A DNA stretch of 64,000 bases from Collybiopsis luxurians FD-317 M1 (Eukaryota; Basidiomycota; Agaricomycetes; Agaricales; Omphalotaceae): positions 186,001 to 250,000 of the forward strand of contig KN834758.1 of NCBI GenBank assembly GCA_000827265.1. The letters are read 5' to 3'. The stretch's first letter is position 1. Each line of letters starts with the position of its first letter. The position numbers were made by a program, and so were the translations under genes. Shown piece by piece: positions 35,703 to 48,200 of the stretch. The notes beneath the pieces are model-generated. The model was not told the origin of the DNA. It searched no databases and was given only the letters and a program-made list of their open reading frames with translations.

Positions 35703-36027
35703 TGTCTTCAGCCGACAAGCGTATCGTCGTCCAAAGTGAAAGCGCTAAAGCAACTCAGTAAGCGCCCAACACCATGAATCAACCTGTTACAGCATAAAAA
35801 GAACTAAAGTAATGGACCAAAATTACTCATGCCAACAATGTTAACGGTACAAATGATAGAATGATGGTCCAAGTAATGTAGCAACGACCGAACAGGATGA
35901 TACAGATATACAAGTACGGAAAGCATGAAGTATTACGGATTTCCAATATGTAGGAAGAACCAAGAAAACACATCTACAAAGATCGTGCGGTCATGTCATG
36001 CAAGAAAAATGCGCGGTAGCACCGACA

Positions 36028-37516
36028 CTAGCTCCAGCCATCCCATCTACCGTATCGTCGAAATTCTTGCAGCTTGCACAGATGAGCTTCAGGATCTTTC
36101 TCCTTCTCCTTCCCTTTACCTTTCCTGCTGCGCTCACTTCTAGTGGAAGTGATACTCGAAGCTCGAGCATGCGTACCTTTCGGAGGCGAACTCGGGGAAG
36201 ATGATGCTGTATTAGGTATCGATAGACGATACCAGCCTCCAGTATACGTCAGCGCGATAAGTTGATACTGTTTGGGAACCGAAGTGTCCTCCGACGAGAC
36301 TTCAATCCAGCCTACAACACATCGTTCTTCATCTGGCACGTCCTCTGTTGCTGCTCGCGACGCGTGAGTGGCTGAGAGCGATATATGTGATGACTGCGTA
36401 GGGATACGATATTGTGCATAAGACCACTCCGATTCGAAGTACTTGGGAAGAGGGAGATACGGTGTAAGAGGGGAAAAGGTGGACTGGCGATTGCTGTAAA
36501 GAAGCGTCAATCAAAGATTAAGTACGACATACAGAATACACTCACGAGGCGGCTGAAAGTAAGGTGAAGAGATGGACTGTGCCTTTATCACTCCAAACAC
36601 AGAGTTCTTGCTCATCTGGTCTGAAAACAACGCCGAATATCTCAGCTTTGTCTGTGCCTCGTCTGAATTCGCGAACGAGCTTTCCAGTTAGTGAGTCCCA
36701 TATTCGTACAAGCGTGCCTCGGGAGGAAGTAGTGGCGAGCAATCGTCCAGAAGGTGGGACAGACAACGTAGTAAGTGCAGTCGAATGAGCAGCTATGATT
36801 GAAACCGGATATTTCTCTGGGAGTGTCGGAGGTTTCTTTGGGGGAGAAGACGGCGGTGGACCTTTCGGACGTGGTGGAGAACAAGGAGGAAGATGAACAA
36901 GCTGTACATGACCCATTTGACGGCCTGGAATCGCAAGTAGGGTGGAATAAGCACCTGAGGCCATTGCAACCAGACCTTAAATATAGTGAGAAGGGATTAA
37001 GTGACAAGTTCAGAAAGTAATGCCTACCTCTGGGGTTATCGCAGGTATCCCATTCTTGATATCTTGTGACGAGCCGACCGACCTCGAATACTACCACTCG
37101 TCTTCGTAAAGAAACGGCTAGCCATCCTCTCCGGCAAGCCATGCCCCGTACTCGTTCACGAAATTCCAGTTCAGCTACCTCCGCACCGATAGCATCGTCC
37201 CACAGGATCACCTTGTTCGGAGGATACAGCGGGCTCCGACCGCCACCCAAGAGGAATAACAGTGATGAAGTGTGCATGGGGAGTACCGCTGCCAGGGTTC
37301 CTCCGGATAACTCTACAAGACGTGTTAGCCTATCAAAAGTACAAGTCAAGCTATCATCTCCATACCGCGTTTCCGTAAAAGCTGGAGAGGCCATGATTTG
37401 TATACGGCAAAGCCAGCGGGTGAACAGGTGGTGAATATCTCGCAATCCGCGTCAAATCTAGAATCGAATATGTGAACCGGATTGGTCGCTGTGATGGAAT
37501 GGCGGGCCAAGTTCAT
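36028..37516 (-). CDS. HSV2: PROPPIN of the Hsv2/WIPI3-4 type (Atg18 family)
   Basis: The joined protein is about 445 residues. It starts MNLARHSITATNPVHIFD, continues FTTCSPAGFAVYKSWPLQLLRKR and ELSGGTLAAVLPMHTSSLLFLLGGGRSPLYPPNKVILWDD, and has the phosphoinositide-binding FRRG motif in KLVREFRRGTDKAEIFGV. Seven-bladed beta-propeller repeats (TTSSRGTLVRIWDS, ELCVWSDKGTVHLF) are visible. A Pro-rich insert (PPCSPPRPKGPPP) lies in a loop and a Ser/Lys-rich insert near the C-terminus. These proteins bind PI3P or PI(3,5)P2 on vacuole and autophagic membranes and help micro- and macroautophagy. The N-terminal wording and overall size fit Hsv2 or WIPI3/4 better than Atg18. Confidence 0.87.
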
Positions 37517-37696
37517 GAGGCGTGAAGGTGAGCGTCATAACCTTAGCCGCCGAATATAGTATGATTTACGTAACTGCATTGAAACTACCAAAGTACGAAA
37601 TGCCTGTGTGTTATATGTATGTAGATGGTACAGATGATATATGGCTTTACATGGGTCGAAAGTGAAAGAAAACGTACATACAGACAGGAATTTCAT

Positions 37697-39016
37697 TCAA
37701 ACCCTATTCGTAGCATTCGTCAAACGTGGAGCCCCAGTGGTGTTCGTAATATTCGTAGAGTTCCAAACCTTCGGTGGACGCAAGTCGACATGCGTGAGCT
37801 GCAGACGAGCAGCTTTGAATTCGAGCTCTTCAGCTTGATTCTGAGCCAGCAGGGCAGCACGAGCCTCTGCTTGGCGTTGGAGCTCCGCCTCTGATTCATC
37901 CGAAAGATAGTCCGTAAACCCTCCATCTGATGTAACTGTACTATCGGACAACGAATCCGAGCCGCCGCTGCTGCTCGACGCGCTGGATAATTTATCATCC
38001 TTCTTCGAAAAACGAGGGGGCCCCGTGGCACTGGCACTGGTGCTCCGCGCAGGAGTAGAGGATTTCGAAGCGGAAGGGGAGGCGGAATGGGAAGAACCCG
38101 TGACTGTGGTGCTACGGCGTCGTTCGGGAGTCTGGCTGAAAGCAGTCGACGATAAGGTTCCTTTGATCGGAGTAGGTCGCGTATCCGAGGATATCTTATT
38201 GAGCGATGGGCGGCTGGTGGCAGCAGAGTTACGGCGTGGAATCGTATTGGCGTCGAGGTCGATTTGCTTCCGACTGGGAGAAGAGTGGGCCGAAGTGGGG
38301 GAAGATTTCTCCTTGTCCAGAGTCTCACGACGACCATCCTGTGGATTGAATGTGGCTTTGGAAAGTGTGGCGGTAGGACTCTTTGGGCTTCCAGATGGAC
38401 GGACTTTGGTCGCTCCAGAAGCAGCAGACTTGACGGCCAACACGCTGGACTTGTTCGGGGGGCTGCCTGCACTACCACCGCTGCCGCCGCTGCTCTTGCG
38501 ATCCAAAGGAGGCATGGACTGTTTGGACGAGGGTCGACTGCCGGTGGTCATTCCATCGAGGATGGACTTTATTTCCGGGGGAATAGGGATATTGTGAACG
38601 ATACTGACGGATCGCCAATCGGCGGCTTGAATCATACGATATTCGCTCTGAGCTGGGGGACGACAGCAACCTGGCCAACCTGGATTGACTGCGGGCTTCT
38701 GAGAGTGATTCAAACGTGCCCAGCGACAGTAACCGCAGGTATTGAAGCTCTGGACTGGAAGAAATAGTGGGTAACGGATAGCTGGGTTATTGGGGTTCTA
38801 TGTGAATACCTTCAGCATTCTTTAAATAGAGGACATCAAATTGAGGATGAAGGGTACGATTCCGGCATACTTCACGAACATGAGGACATCTGGTCGTACG
38901 ATGAGGACAAGGATAGAAAGTAGAAAAGACAGATTTGCAGACCTTGTATGGGGAAAGACCTTGCACATGGGGCAGGGATTGACTGCTTGGTTGACTGAGC
39001 CCTCGACGTAGCACAT
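37697..39016 (-). CDS. Disordered protein with N-terminal cysteine pairs, unknown function
   Basis: Three exons give about 400 residues. The first 90 hold paired cysteines: NPCPMCK, HTRCPHVREVC, FNTCGYCRWAR and PGCC, suggesting a small zinc-binding fold. The rest is Ser/Thr/Pro/Lys-rich and disordered, ending with a short helix-like segment (SDESEAELQRQAEARAALLAQNQAEELEFKAARLQLTHV). The start is the ATG at 39016 (MCYVEGSVNQ), so the protein opens at the zinc region. Neither enzyme motifs nor membrane helices are visible. It shares a 233 bp divergent promoter with NCS1. I do not recognise the family. Confidence 0.65.
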
Positions 39017-39249
39017 TGTGGGAGATGGGAAGCAAGGAGGTTCTCGCGTGTATATGCGATGGCAGAGTTCATTGATAACTTGCAATATTTTTCAAAAGAA
39101 TTTTTGCAGCGATTAGATTCTATCTATTAACTAGACTACCCCACTCAAGCCTTGCCTCGTTTTTTACATTCAATAAGCCACCACCAACGCCAGCCAACCC
39201 CAATCGGCAATCTGCGCTTACCCCATCTTCCCTTTCTCCCTCTTCCATC

Positions 39250-40049
39250 ATGGGCAAGTCCCAGTCAAAGCTTTCTCCAGAACAGCTCGCCGATCTTCAG
39301 AAAAATACTTATTGTTTGTATCACTAGCATCTATCTTTTCTTATCCAGACCTTATATTTCTCTCTTTCTTCAGTCGATAAGAAGGAGCTTCAGCAATGGT
39401 ACATCCACTCGTCTTTTTCCCAACTATCTTCCACCCACTACTTTTCCTTCACTCAGGTACAAAGGCTTTCGCAAAGACTGTCCCTCTGGCCATCTCGATA
39501 AAGTCGAATTCAGTCGGATTTACAAGCAGTTCTTTCCCTTTGGTGATCCTGGAGAATTTGCAGACTATGTATTCAATGTATTCGACGAGAACAAGAACGG
39601 CACAATAGACTTTAAGGAATTTATCTGTGCTCTCAGTGTCACTAGCAGAGGACGGCTAGACGAGAAACTCAAATGTACGTCGCTCTTCTGCTAATCGTCC
39701 AATCTTTACACACACATACTCTCTCTCTAGGGGCTTTCCAATTATACGATATCGACAAGGATGGGACAATCACCTACGATGAGATGTTGCAGATAGTACA
39801 ATCCATATACAAGATGACTGGGGAGATGGTTAAGCTTCCAGCGGACGAGGATACTCCAGAAAAGGTTACTCTCGGATCTTCTTGTACACCCGGCGTACTC
39901 ACTCCTCGCTTCTCTAGCGTGTGGACAAGATATTTCGGAATATGGATCGAGATAAGGATGCCAAATTAACTTTTGACGAATTCGTGGAGGGAAGCAAGCA
40001 GGATCCTACGATTGTGCAGGCGCTCTCGTTGTATGACGGTCTGGTATAG
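39250..40049 (+). CDS. NCS1: Neuronal calcium sensor 1 / frequenin
   Basis: The protein has 190 residues. [34 protein letters not shown] gives an N-myristoylation site (Gly2) and the first, degenerate EF-hand ([13 protein letters not shown]). Three canonical calcium loops follow: [24 protein letters not shown] and [12 protein letters not shown], the last with Ala in place of the usual Gly. The C-terminus is [11 protein letters not shown]. Ncs1 activates PI 4-kinase (Pik1) and calcium signalling at membranes. Length matches the family. Introns lie after NTY and elsewhere in the usual fungal places. Confidence 0.95.
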
Positions 40050-40240
40050 GAACATGGTGAGCGCTTCAAGACTTGCGGCTGGGCTCAGCATCTTGCGCTA
40101 TTTTGTTTTTATTTTTATTCCTCGATGCTTTCGTGTATTGCCTCTCTTATATAAGGACTGGAGGACATGGCTTGTATGTTATTCCAATGTAGCCATTATT
40201 TCCAAGGTCGAAAAACAAGAATGCACAAATAAATTACAAG

Positions 40241-41315
40241 TTATAGTTTTCCGTACTTCCGCAGTAATTGCGTTTCTACCTCATCTCCCATCCACGAGTA
40301 GAGACCTTCAGCAAACGCAAGGTTGTCTTTTTCCGCTTTGAACAGCTTGGCATAATCTTGCGGTTGGCCTGGTTGGGCAGCAGCACCTGCGAATGGGGAT
40401 ACCATCATTGCTGATGAAGTATCTGCAGCGGCTACAACAACGTTAGAAAAGAAAGTACATATTGAGAAAAGACATACAATTCTCATTTCCAAGAATAAGT
40501 CTGTACAACCCATTCAAGCCAAAAAAGTTGAGGAAATACCATGACAGCGAAGAAACCCATCTAACATCCATGTCAGGAGTTTCTATTCCTCGTTGAAGCA
40601 TGGATTTGAAGCCAAGAGTAAGCGGAAAGGGTAGTTTTACTAGACGCAAGAGACGGTCAGCAGAATCCACAACGGGATAAGACTAGCAATCACTCAGCAC
40701 AAAGCCTTGAAAAAAGAAATTGACCCATCCCATGATAACCATTTGCGGGACCATCATCACCATCTGAGTCTTCATTCCCGCCATCATACCGTCCATGGCA
40801 GCCGGGTCCGTCATGGGGTTTGGAGGCGTTGAAGACGCATCACCTTTTGGAGGTCCATCTTTGAGGTATGTTCCAGCTTCGAACGCTGCTGCGAGACGAC
40901 TGGATATTGAGCGGTAGAATGTGGGAGGTATAGGGGAGTTGGCGGAGGTGGAACGAAGAATCTGGGAGCGAGCTAAAGCGCGTCTGAGGAGGCAAAGTTA
41001 CTTGAAAATGGCCATAAAGACACTAACACTCCACTTACTGCTCGCGGATAGCAGCCCGGGGGAGCTTTTTCGGAGGTGATTGAAGGAGTAGAACAACATA
41101 GTGCCTCAGTATTCCGACCAGAATCTAAAGAACAAGTCAATGTAAAAAAGCAAGTACGTGGAGCAGAAAGCCGACTTGCCATGACCAAAGTGATTGGGAA
41201 AAGCACCCAATCACGTATTTGAGGGTCAAGGTACAGCGATACACTGTGAATTCCGTATACTCTGAGCTGCAAATTCGCGTCGAACAAGGATCATGACTTA
41301 CGCTGAGCTCGACAT
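40241..41315 (-). CDS. EMC3: ER membrane protein complex subunit 3
   Basis: The joined protein is about 290 residues: [141 protein letters not shown], ending [11 protein letters not shown]3 belongs to the Oxa1/YidC-like insertases and forms the catalytic membrane groove of the EMC, which inserts tail-anchored and multi-pass proteins into the ER. One intron (41125-41179) has a GC donor directly after the codons for VM (gcaagt). The VTI1 gene starts 101 bp away in the opposite direction. Confidence 0.93.
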
Positions 41316-41416
41316 GACGGTAATGGTGAGGAAGGTATTACTCAATTTGGAAACAATGCGCAGTCAGCGCTTCTTTACACCTACCACTCACCGTCCTTCC
41401 CTGGCGCAGCTCAATA

Positions 41417-42311
41417 ATGGACACTTCACCCACTGCCCTGTTCGACTCTTACGAGCAAGACTTTAAGCAATTCATAGAGACTATTCGTGAAAAATTAGAA
41501 GGAGATGAGAACCAGGAAGGCGGTAGGCTCAACAGTTTCCTTGCTTCCCTGTCCCATTCAAACATTCGTTCCAGAACAGCGAAAGGCCTCATTACGGCGT
41601 GTAGAAATGGAAATCGATGAAGCAGACGAAATGGTGAGTCCTTGTAAAGGCTTCAAGCGCTCTTTCCTTACATCTTCAAAGGTTTCCCAAATGGATATTG
41701 AAATCCAAGGCATACCCCAATCTCTACGACCTCAATACCAGGCTCGTCTTCGAAACGCCAAAGCTGACCTTTCAAAGTACAAGAAAATGCTCAAGGATCT
41801 TTCCGCCCAGTTGGCCCGGTCAACTCTTTTGGCTTCCTCGTCGCCTCGTCCAGGATATTCCTCAGACGACCCTTATGGCACATCCAGTGATCGTTCTCGT
41901 TTACTTGCTGGTACTCAGGTGTTGGAGGATGGTACAAAACGGCTGCAAGACTCCCACAGACTTGCATTGGAGACAGAGGAACAGGGTGCCGACATTTTGT
42001 CCAACCTAAGGCTTCAGCGGGAACAAATTGAGAATTCTAGGAACACAGTGCGCAGCAGTAACTCATCTTGGCTCAGTCATTTTCTAAATTTTCCCGTTTC
42101 AGCTTGAAATTGCCAACGATTCCATCTCTCGCGCTTCGAATACACTAACAGGGATGATTAGAAGGTAAATATCTTCAAATTCTTTGACCAGATTCAACTT
42201 TCATTGACCATAGATTTCGGTAGGATGTATCAGCAACGTTTTGTGACTGGTGCCATCATAGCCATACTTATTTTCCTCATCGTTATTGTCGTCTGGAGTA
42301 AACTCAGCTAG
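41417..42311 (+). CDS. VTI1: Qb-SNARE Vti1
   Basis: The joined protein is about 230 residues: MDTSPTALFDSYEQDFKQFIETIREKL, then EQRKASLRRVEMEIDEADEMVSQMDIEIQGIPQSLRPQYQARLRNAKADL (Habc-like helices). The SNARE heptads are LAGTQVLEDGTKRLQDSHRLALETEEQGADILSNLRLQREQIENSRNTL, and the tail anchor is FVTGAIIAILIFLIVIVVWSKLS. Vti1 acts in Golgi, endosome and vacuole fusion. The C-terminal exons are short, with an intron between RRMYQQ-type junctions. The start is the ATG at 41417, 101 bp from EMC3. Confidence 0.9.
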
Positions 42312-42516
42312 ATGGTCGCTGTACTTGATCTATCATTTTTATTCTTGTATATATGAGCTTTCACGATACCATAGTCGGACGGTCATTTCCTTGGATCTAG
42401 TGCGTATTATATTGTTATATCATCAAAACTGTTGTACACGTACGACGCAGCGTGAAGAAGTATGCACAAGAAAGGGCAGAAAGGAATAAAGCAAAAACAG
42501 AAAAAGGTCCACAAAG

Positions 42517-44459
42517 TTAAACAGCATATCCATTACCCCCCTGATTCCTGTGCCCTGATGAGCCGTATGCCCCGTGCCCATAAGCACCCTCAGAATATTG
42601 AGAGGCCTGTTGTGTCGAAGCGTAATCCTGATAGTAAGCACCTTCGTTATGAGAAGCATTGTGATACGTTCCATCGTAATGCGGCTGTTTCGAATTGGGA
42701 TGGTCGTATGCTAAACCATCGGAATGCTCGGGCTGATAATACGCTAAGCCACCATCGTTGTCGGAAGAATGTAAATCGCGTCCTTGATATACATCGTGGG
42801 CATCAAACCCAGTCCCACCGGTGGGACCTGGGCTGTACGGGTTGGTCAACGATGAGTGTGAGTTACCAGCATTTAAATGTGTCTGAGATTGTTGTGCAAA
42901 GGGCGCAGCTGCACCGGTGAGACCTAGTGTATCATCCTCTTCGTATCCAGGCTGATATTCTTCGCGGGCTAGAGAATGCTGTGACGGATTAATGTGCGCA
43001 AAAGATGGATTTTGAGTGGCACTATAAGGGTTGTAGGCGGGCATTGGAGGAGGATACGCTCCACCTTTGTCGTAATAATAATAGTTTGTATCCTGGGTAT
43101 AGGTGCTGGGAGGAGGGCCGCGGGTACGGATGGATGCTCGGTCGTCATCGTCATCCACAGACAGGTTCGGAAGTGTAGGCTGAGGAAGAGGTTTGCCAAC
43201 GATTTCTCCTTTCTTGTTCTTCAGGTGAGAATAATCTCCCATAGCCTCCTTTTTGGCGAGCTTGGCGGCATCAACCAGGCGCTGTTTCATGCGGCGTTTA
43301 ATAACAGTGTCAATTCTCTGGTGCCGGGATATTAGATAAAGCACAGCAGGTTAGTGTGTAGCATCCTGACCTTATCTACTTTGTGACAGCAGTATTCCTA
43401 AAGCACGAGAATGAGTAAAGCGGGAGCGGGGCGGAAACGGGTGGGTACCTTCAAGTTACCACGAATATGGGCGAGAAGAGGAATATAGCAGATACCCGCC
43501 ACAATTAGGAGTAAAAGGGAACCAGCAAACACCACGACGGTGAAAAAAGTTGACACCGTCAAGGCCGAGGTAGAGAGACTGTTGCCTTCAAAATATTTGC
43601 TAACATCGTACCAGTGACCTTCGCCCTTGTGGGAAAGATAAATGGCATAGAGTGTCAGACCATTGATTGCCTGACGAGGACCGTCAGCCAACAGGACTCG
43701 TTTCCAACCTACGAATGGTTAGCTCCAGGTTGAGCAGAACAGGAGAAGAAACACACTCTTGAATGTAAAGAAGACGAAGAAAGCGAAATCATCGCTGAGT
43801 TTGGTCGAATTGCTTATATGGTCGAAGAAGCAAAAATGATCGTAGGATCCTGATTTGCGCATGAGCTTCAGCTGAAAACAACCAAATCTAGACCTTACGT
43901 AGAGAGTAGTAGTGTTGAGCCATGACATTTGTAAAAGCGTAAGAGATGTCTCTGCTGGCAATGATCTTCTTGGTTTTGCGAGTTTCGTAGGCGAGCTGAT
44001 GAGGATAATATGAGAATTATCCTAAGCTATAATGCAGGCGATCCTTACCAGCAAGAAGGAGAAAATGATGCATCCAACAAAAAGCCATTTACCAGTGTTG
44101 AAGGGAATGCTCACGCAGCCAAATTTCTGGCAGTTGTTGAAGATTTCGTTTGACCAGGAGGTAGTGGTTAACATGGTGATGGCGGTGAAGATATCGGACA
44201 CGTAGACAAGGAAGGACTTGAGGACAATAATGTATAACCAAAGATACCTGGTAGAGGGTCAGCTAGGAAAATGAAGGGATATAAGGCAGTGCAGACTTCA
44301 TTCGCATTAAGAACCCATTGTCGGTAAACTCGCGAGTGTCCACGAAGTCAAACTGGATGAAAGTTGCATGAATTGTAGCCTTTTTGAGAGACGAACAAGC
44401 TGAGCACACACCTTATGGTCCGGTACAATCTCTCGCTTCCATTTGGGACCGCTACACAT
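42517..44459 (-). CDS. Kch1/Prm6-like low-affinity potassium transport membrane protein
   Basis: Multi-pass N-terminal half: MCSGPKWKREIVPDHKFDFVDTREF, MRMKYLWLYIIVLKSFLVYVSDIFTA, FNTGKWLFVGCIIFSFLLLAYETRK, then DFAFFVFFTFKTWKRVLLADGPRQAINGLTLYAIY and FTVVVFAGSLLLLIVAGICYIPLLAHIRGNLK. The order and the ADGPRQ(A/T)INxLTLY motif match the fungal Kch1/Prm6 family, which mediates potassium influx during pheromone or stress signalling. The C-terminal 250 residues are cytoplasmic, charged then Gly/Tyr/Ser/His-rich and disordered. The start is the ATG at 44459. Transport function is inferred from family membership. Confidence 0.82.
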
Positions 44460-44705
44460 GGTTGATAAGTAGGATGAGGGGCAGTCAGAGCGTTGTGGTC
44501 AAGGACAGTGAGGAAAAGCGAGAGCGAGCCAGTCGCATAGGCCGTTTATAGAGAGTGACGGTGGGCTTGCAGCAAGGAGGGAACTGACAAGGTTGAAATG
44601 AGATGACTGTAACGGACAAAATGGAAAAACAGCAACCGGCCGGTCAGTCTCCGTCGTATTTCCTTTTTCGGATACAATAGTTACTCTTTCCAATATACAT
44701 CCATC

Positions 44706-46525
44706 ATGACCACTGTACAAAAAATCAAGGTAACCACTTTTTTTGTTTTGTTTTTGCAATATGTTTTTACATCTTTGTACACGCTCAGGAAATCGAAGAT
44801 GAGATGGTAATCAGCAAAAAAAAACCCAGCATTCAGTGAATTCCTACTAATTTACCTCTTCGCAGGCTAGAAGTATGCTGCTATTTCTCTCTACCTGCAC
44901 TCTTTACCTACCATTACTTTCAAGCCCAAAAGAACAAAGCGACTAGCTACCATCTCGGTCAACTCAAAGCTAAACTTGCAAAACTCAGACGAGAGTTAAT
45001 ATCGCCTTCATCCGGAGGTGGAGGTGGAGCAGGCATCGGCTTCGATGTCGTGAGTATGACTTCCTCGATACATCTCATTCGCGCTTCCTACACATATTGT
45101 ATAGGCAAGAACTGGTGTAGCGTCTGTCGGATTTGTAGGATTTCCGTCCGTCGGCAAGGTATGAAGATTCAAATCGCTCTGTGATGTCTTGATTATCGAC
45201 CTTACCATCTCCCGATTTCCAGTCTACATTAATGTCAAAATTGACTGGAACACATTCGGAAACGTCAGAAATTGACTTTACTACACTTACCACCGTACCC
45301 GGAACGCTCAAAGTTCACGGGGCGCCCATCCAAATCTTAGATTTGCGTAAGCTGCCAGAGCCTTCCAGCGTGAGCTTTCCTCATGCCTTCTTTCAGCTGG
45401 TATCATCGAAGGAGCGAATGACGGTCGCGGTAGAGGTCGACAAGGTGAGTGTACTTCTAACAGTACGCTTTACTTTTCTAACAAGTAAATAGTAATCGCC
45501 GGTACGATCGCGTGTTCGTCGCTTTCGATTCATTCTAACAACCCAACTTTTCATTTTCAAAGTCGCTCGGACCTGCAATCTTATATTTATTGTCTTGGAT
45601 GTTCTCAAACCTCTGGGCGACAAGAAACTTATTGAAAGTGAACTTGAAGGGTTCGGTATACGATTAAACAAACGACCACCGGCAATTATTGTCCGAAAGA
45701 AAGATCGTGGCGGAATAGCCATCACCAACACCGTCCCTTTAACGAATATCGATCATGATGAAATAAAAGCAGTCCTCAGCGAGTACAAGATTAGCAATGC
45801 AGATGTCGCAATTCGGGAACCTAATGCAACAGCGGATGATTTAGTGGACGTAGTAGAAGGAAATCGTGTGTATATGCCTGCTCTATATGTAAGGCCTTCT
45901 CATATATTCTCGCTCAGGAATGCACCTAAAGGTTTCTGCAGGTTTTGAACAAAGTCCGTTTTCCAGCTTGTTTCGCTCACGTTCATATCGTTGGAACCTC
46001 TGCTCTAGATCGACGCAATTTCGATAGAGGAAATTGACCTGCTGTAAGCGCCTATATTACACTGACGTGCACTTGTTCATCAGGTCATTAGATACAAGAT
46101 CCCGAATTCTGTACCAATATCCTCCAAAGAATGGCTCAACATTGACGAGCTGGTGGACTCGATGTGGAAAGCTTTGGATCTTGTGCGAGTTTACACCAAA
46201 CCGCGGCGCTCGCCGCCCGACTACAGTGCTCCGGTTGTCTTGCGACGAGGGAGATGTACCGTTGGCGATTTTTGCAACGCTATCCACAAGGAAATTGCGA
46301 AACAGATGAAATAGTGGGTGTAGTTTTATTCAATGTTTGACTGTTGATCCTTTATCTGGCATTCCTCCTTCCCAGCGCCGTTGTCTGGGGCTCCAGTGCG
46401 AAGCACTCGAGGGGGCAAAAGGTGGGGTTGGATCATGTCCTGGAAGACGAAGACGGTGCGCGGTTCAAAGTTGGTTTACTGCCTCCTCTAACCCTTGTAA
46501 AGTGGTGCACATCTCGAAGAAATAA
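44706..46525 (+). CDS. RBG1: Developmentally regulated GTP-binding protein 1 (Rbg1/DRG1)
   Basis: The protein has about 368 residues: [41 protein letters not shown], then G1 GFPSVGKSTLM, G2 region [11 protein letters not shown]3 DLPGIIEGA, and G4 NKID near IEELDLL. A TGS-type end follows: [58 protein letters not shown]1 binds Tma46/DFRP1 and ribosomes and promotes translation of hard-to-translate stretches. Exon joins such as DL|PGII use donor gtaagc. The stop is the TAA at 46523-46525. Confidence 0.94.
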
Positions 46526-46808
46526 AGTTTACTCAGTCAATGCATTCGAATGTACCTGTATTGAATATTTCACATCCAGTGCACAAATCAATATATTTGC
46601 TCCTATGTTCAATAAGCTACGCTGAATGTATAAAAGTAGAGTGGGGATGGTAGAGTAGAGTATATGTACATAAGTTGACTGGGGATTAAGTACAACACTT
46701 TCCGAGAGATGTATGCAAAAGAATGACAGACTACATATATATTACAGTAGAAGATAGGCAAGGCTCAAAACTGAGAAGGGTTGATTTGATGCAATTACAG
46801 AGGCGGTA

Positions 46809-48145
46809 TCAGAAATCTTCATCCAGTGTGCTGAAAATCAACAATCAGTAGGGTTCAATGCATTGAAACGTACCACCCACAATGCTTTAGCGGAACTCGC
46901 GTGTTGAGCGGAATGATTAATATTAGCTTTGGAGTAATCTGATACACGCTTTTCAAAAAAGTTAGTCTTGCCCTGTAGTGAGATCATGTCCATGAAGTCA
47001 AAGGGGTTGGTAGCATTGTAATACTTGTCATTGCCCAGAGCGACAAGTAGCCGGTCAGCGACAAACTCGATATACTGTCCCATCAAGTTCGCGTTTATGC
47101 CGATGAGGGATACGGGAAGAGCGTCTTAGAAAAAAAAAAAAAGGTCAGCATTTCCTTCAAATGAGGAGCTTCGCTAAAGTTTACCAGATAAAAAGGCTTG
47201 TTCGATGGCCACTGCTTCCGTAATAATGTCCTGGATGATATTCGGATGAGGACGCCGTTTCAGATGTGTGAAAAGCAGACAAGCAAAGTCGGTATGCAGC
47301 CCTTCGTCACGACTGATGAGCTCGTTCGAGTATGTGAGACCAGGCATAAGGCCACGCTTCTTTAGCCAAAATATCGAAGCAAAGGAACCCGAGAAAAAAA
47401 TGCCTTCGACAGCGGCAAAAGCGACTAGTCTCTCGGCGAATGTGCTCTTCTTGTCAGAGATCCATTTGAGGGCCCAGTCAGCTTTGCGCTTGACGCAGGG
47501 TATTGTTTCTATCGCGTCAAAGAGATACGCACGTTCACTAGAATCCTTCACGTAGGTATCGATAAGCAAAGAGTACGTTTCGGAATGAATATTTTCCATC
47601 ATGATCTGAAACCCATAGAAGCACCGAGCTTCAGCAGCTTGGACCTCGTTTGAAAATCGCTCTAGCAAATTTTCGTTGACGATACCGTCGGAAGCAGCAA
47701 AGAAAGCGAGGACATGGGAGATAAAATGGCGCTCGTTGTTATTCAAGCGTTCGGCCCAGTCAACAAGATCATGAGAAAGATCAATCTCTTCAGACGTCCA
47801 GAAAGACGCCTGTGCTTTCTTGTACATTTGCCATATCTTGTTTATGCACCATCAGCATGGGGATACAAAAAAAAAAGTTTTAACATCGTATTGACCTCGC
47901 CAAATTGAATCGGGAACAAAACAAAGCGTCTCTTTGTTTCTTGAAGTAAAGGTTCTTCCTCTGCAAATGCCAAATGAGGAAGGGTTTTCTGATGACGGAA
48001 TGAGTGGCACCTTCAGGGAGGTCAACCTCCCCTACGAAACGCTGCTCAGCAGGACAAACGGCTAGCTTCCGGAATGCCTGTGAATGATAGTGAGCTCGAA
48101 GAACAGTTCGCATGGACCGCAACATACCTCATCTATCTGGATCAT
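46809..48145 (-). CDS. RNR2: Ribonucleoside-diphosphate reductase small subunit
   Basis: The protein contains [45 protein letters not shown], the di-iron ligands in [25 protein letters not shown] and [28 protein letters not shown] (with the radical Tyr in CFYGFQ), [29 protein letters not shown] and the R1-binding C-terminus FTLDEDF. This is the class Ia R2 subunit; all metal ligands are kept, so it is the Rnr2 and not the Rnr4 type. The last exon (46809-46853) is joined with donor gtgggt. The N-terminus ([20 protein letters not shown], then KTLPHL) is short and unlike other fungal R2 N-termini; an acceptor-like ttcttttcag lies just before the ATG at 48145, so an earlier exon is possible. Confidence 0.88.
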
Positions 48146-48200
48146 GAGAGTCTGAAAAGAAGAAGGATAGTCTTGGTTACTCCGAAAATTGGGATGAGTA

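Noticed and set aside
38025..38597. Open plus-strand frame of 190 codons opposite the disordered cysteine-pair protein
   Set aside because: It arises from the same low-complexity sequence; the minus-strand gene has exon structure and a cysteine-rich start, this frame has neither.
47863..47880. Poly-A/T tracts in the window (such as 47868-47877 and 61290-61310)
   Set aside because: They lie in introns or intergenic DNA and look like pyrimidine tracts or simple homopolymers, not retroposon tails, as no target-site duplication is visible.
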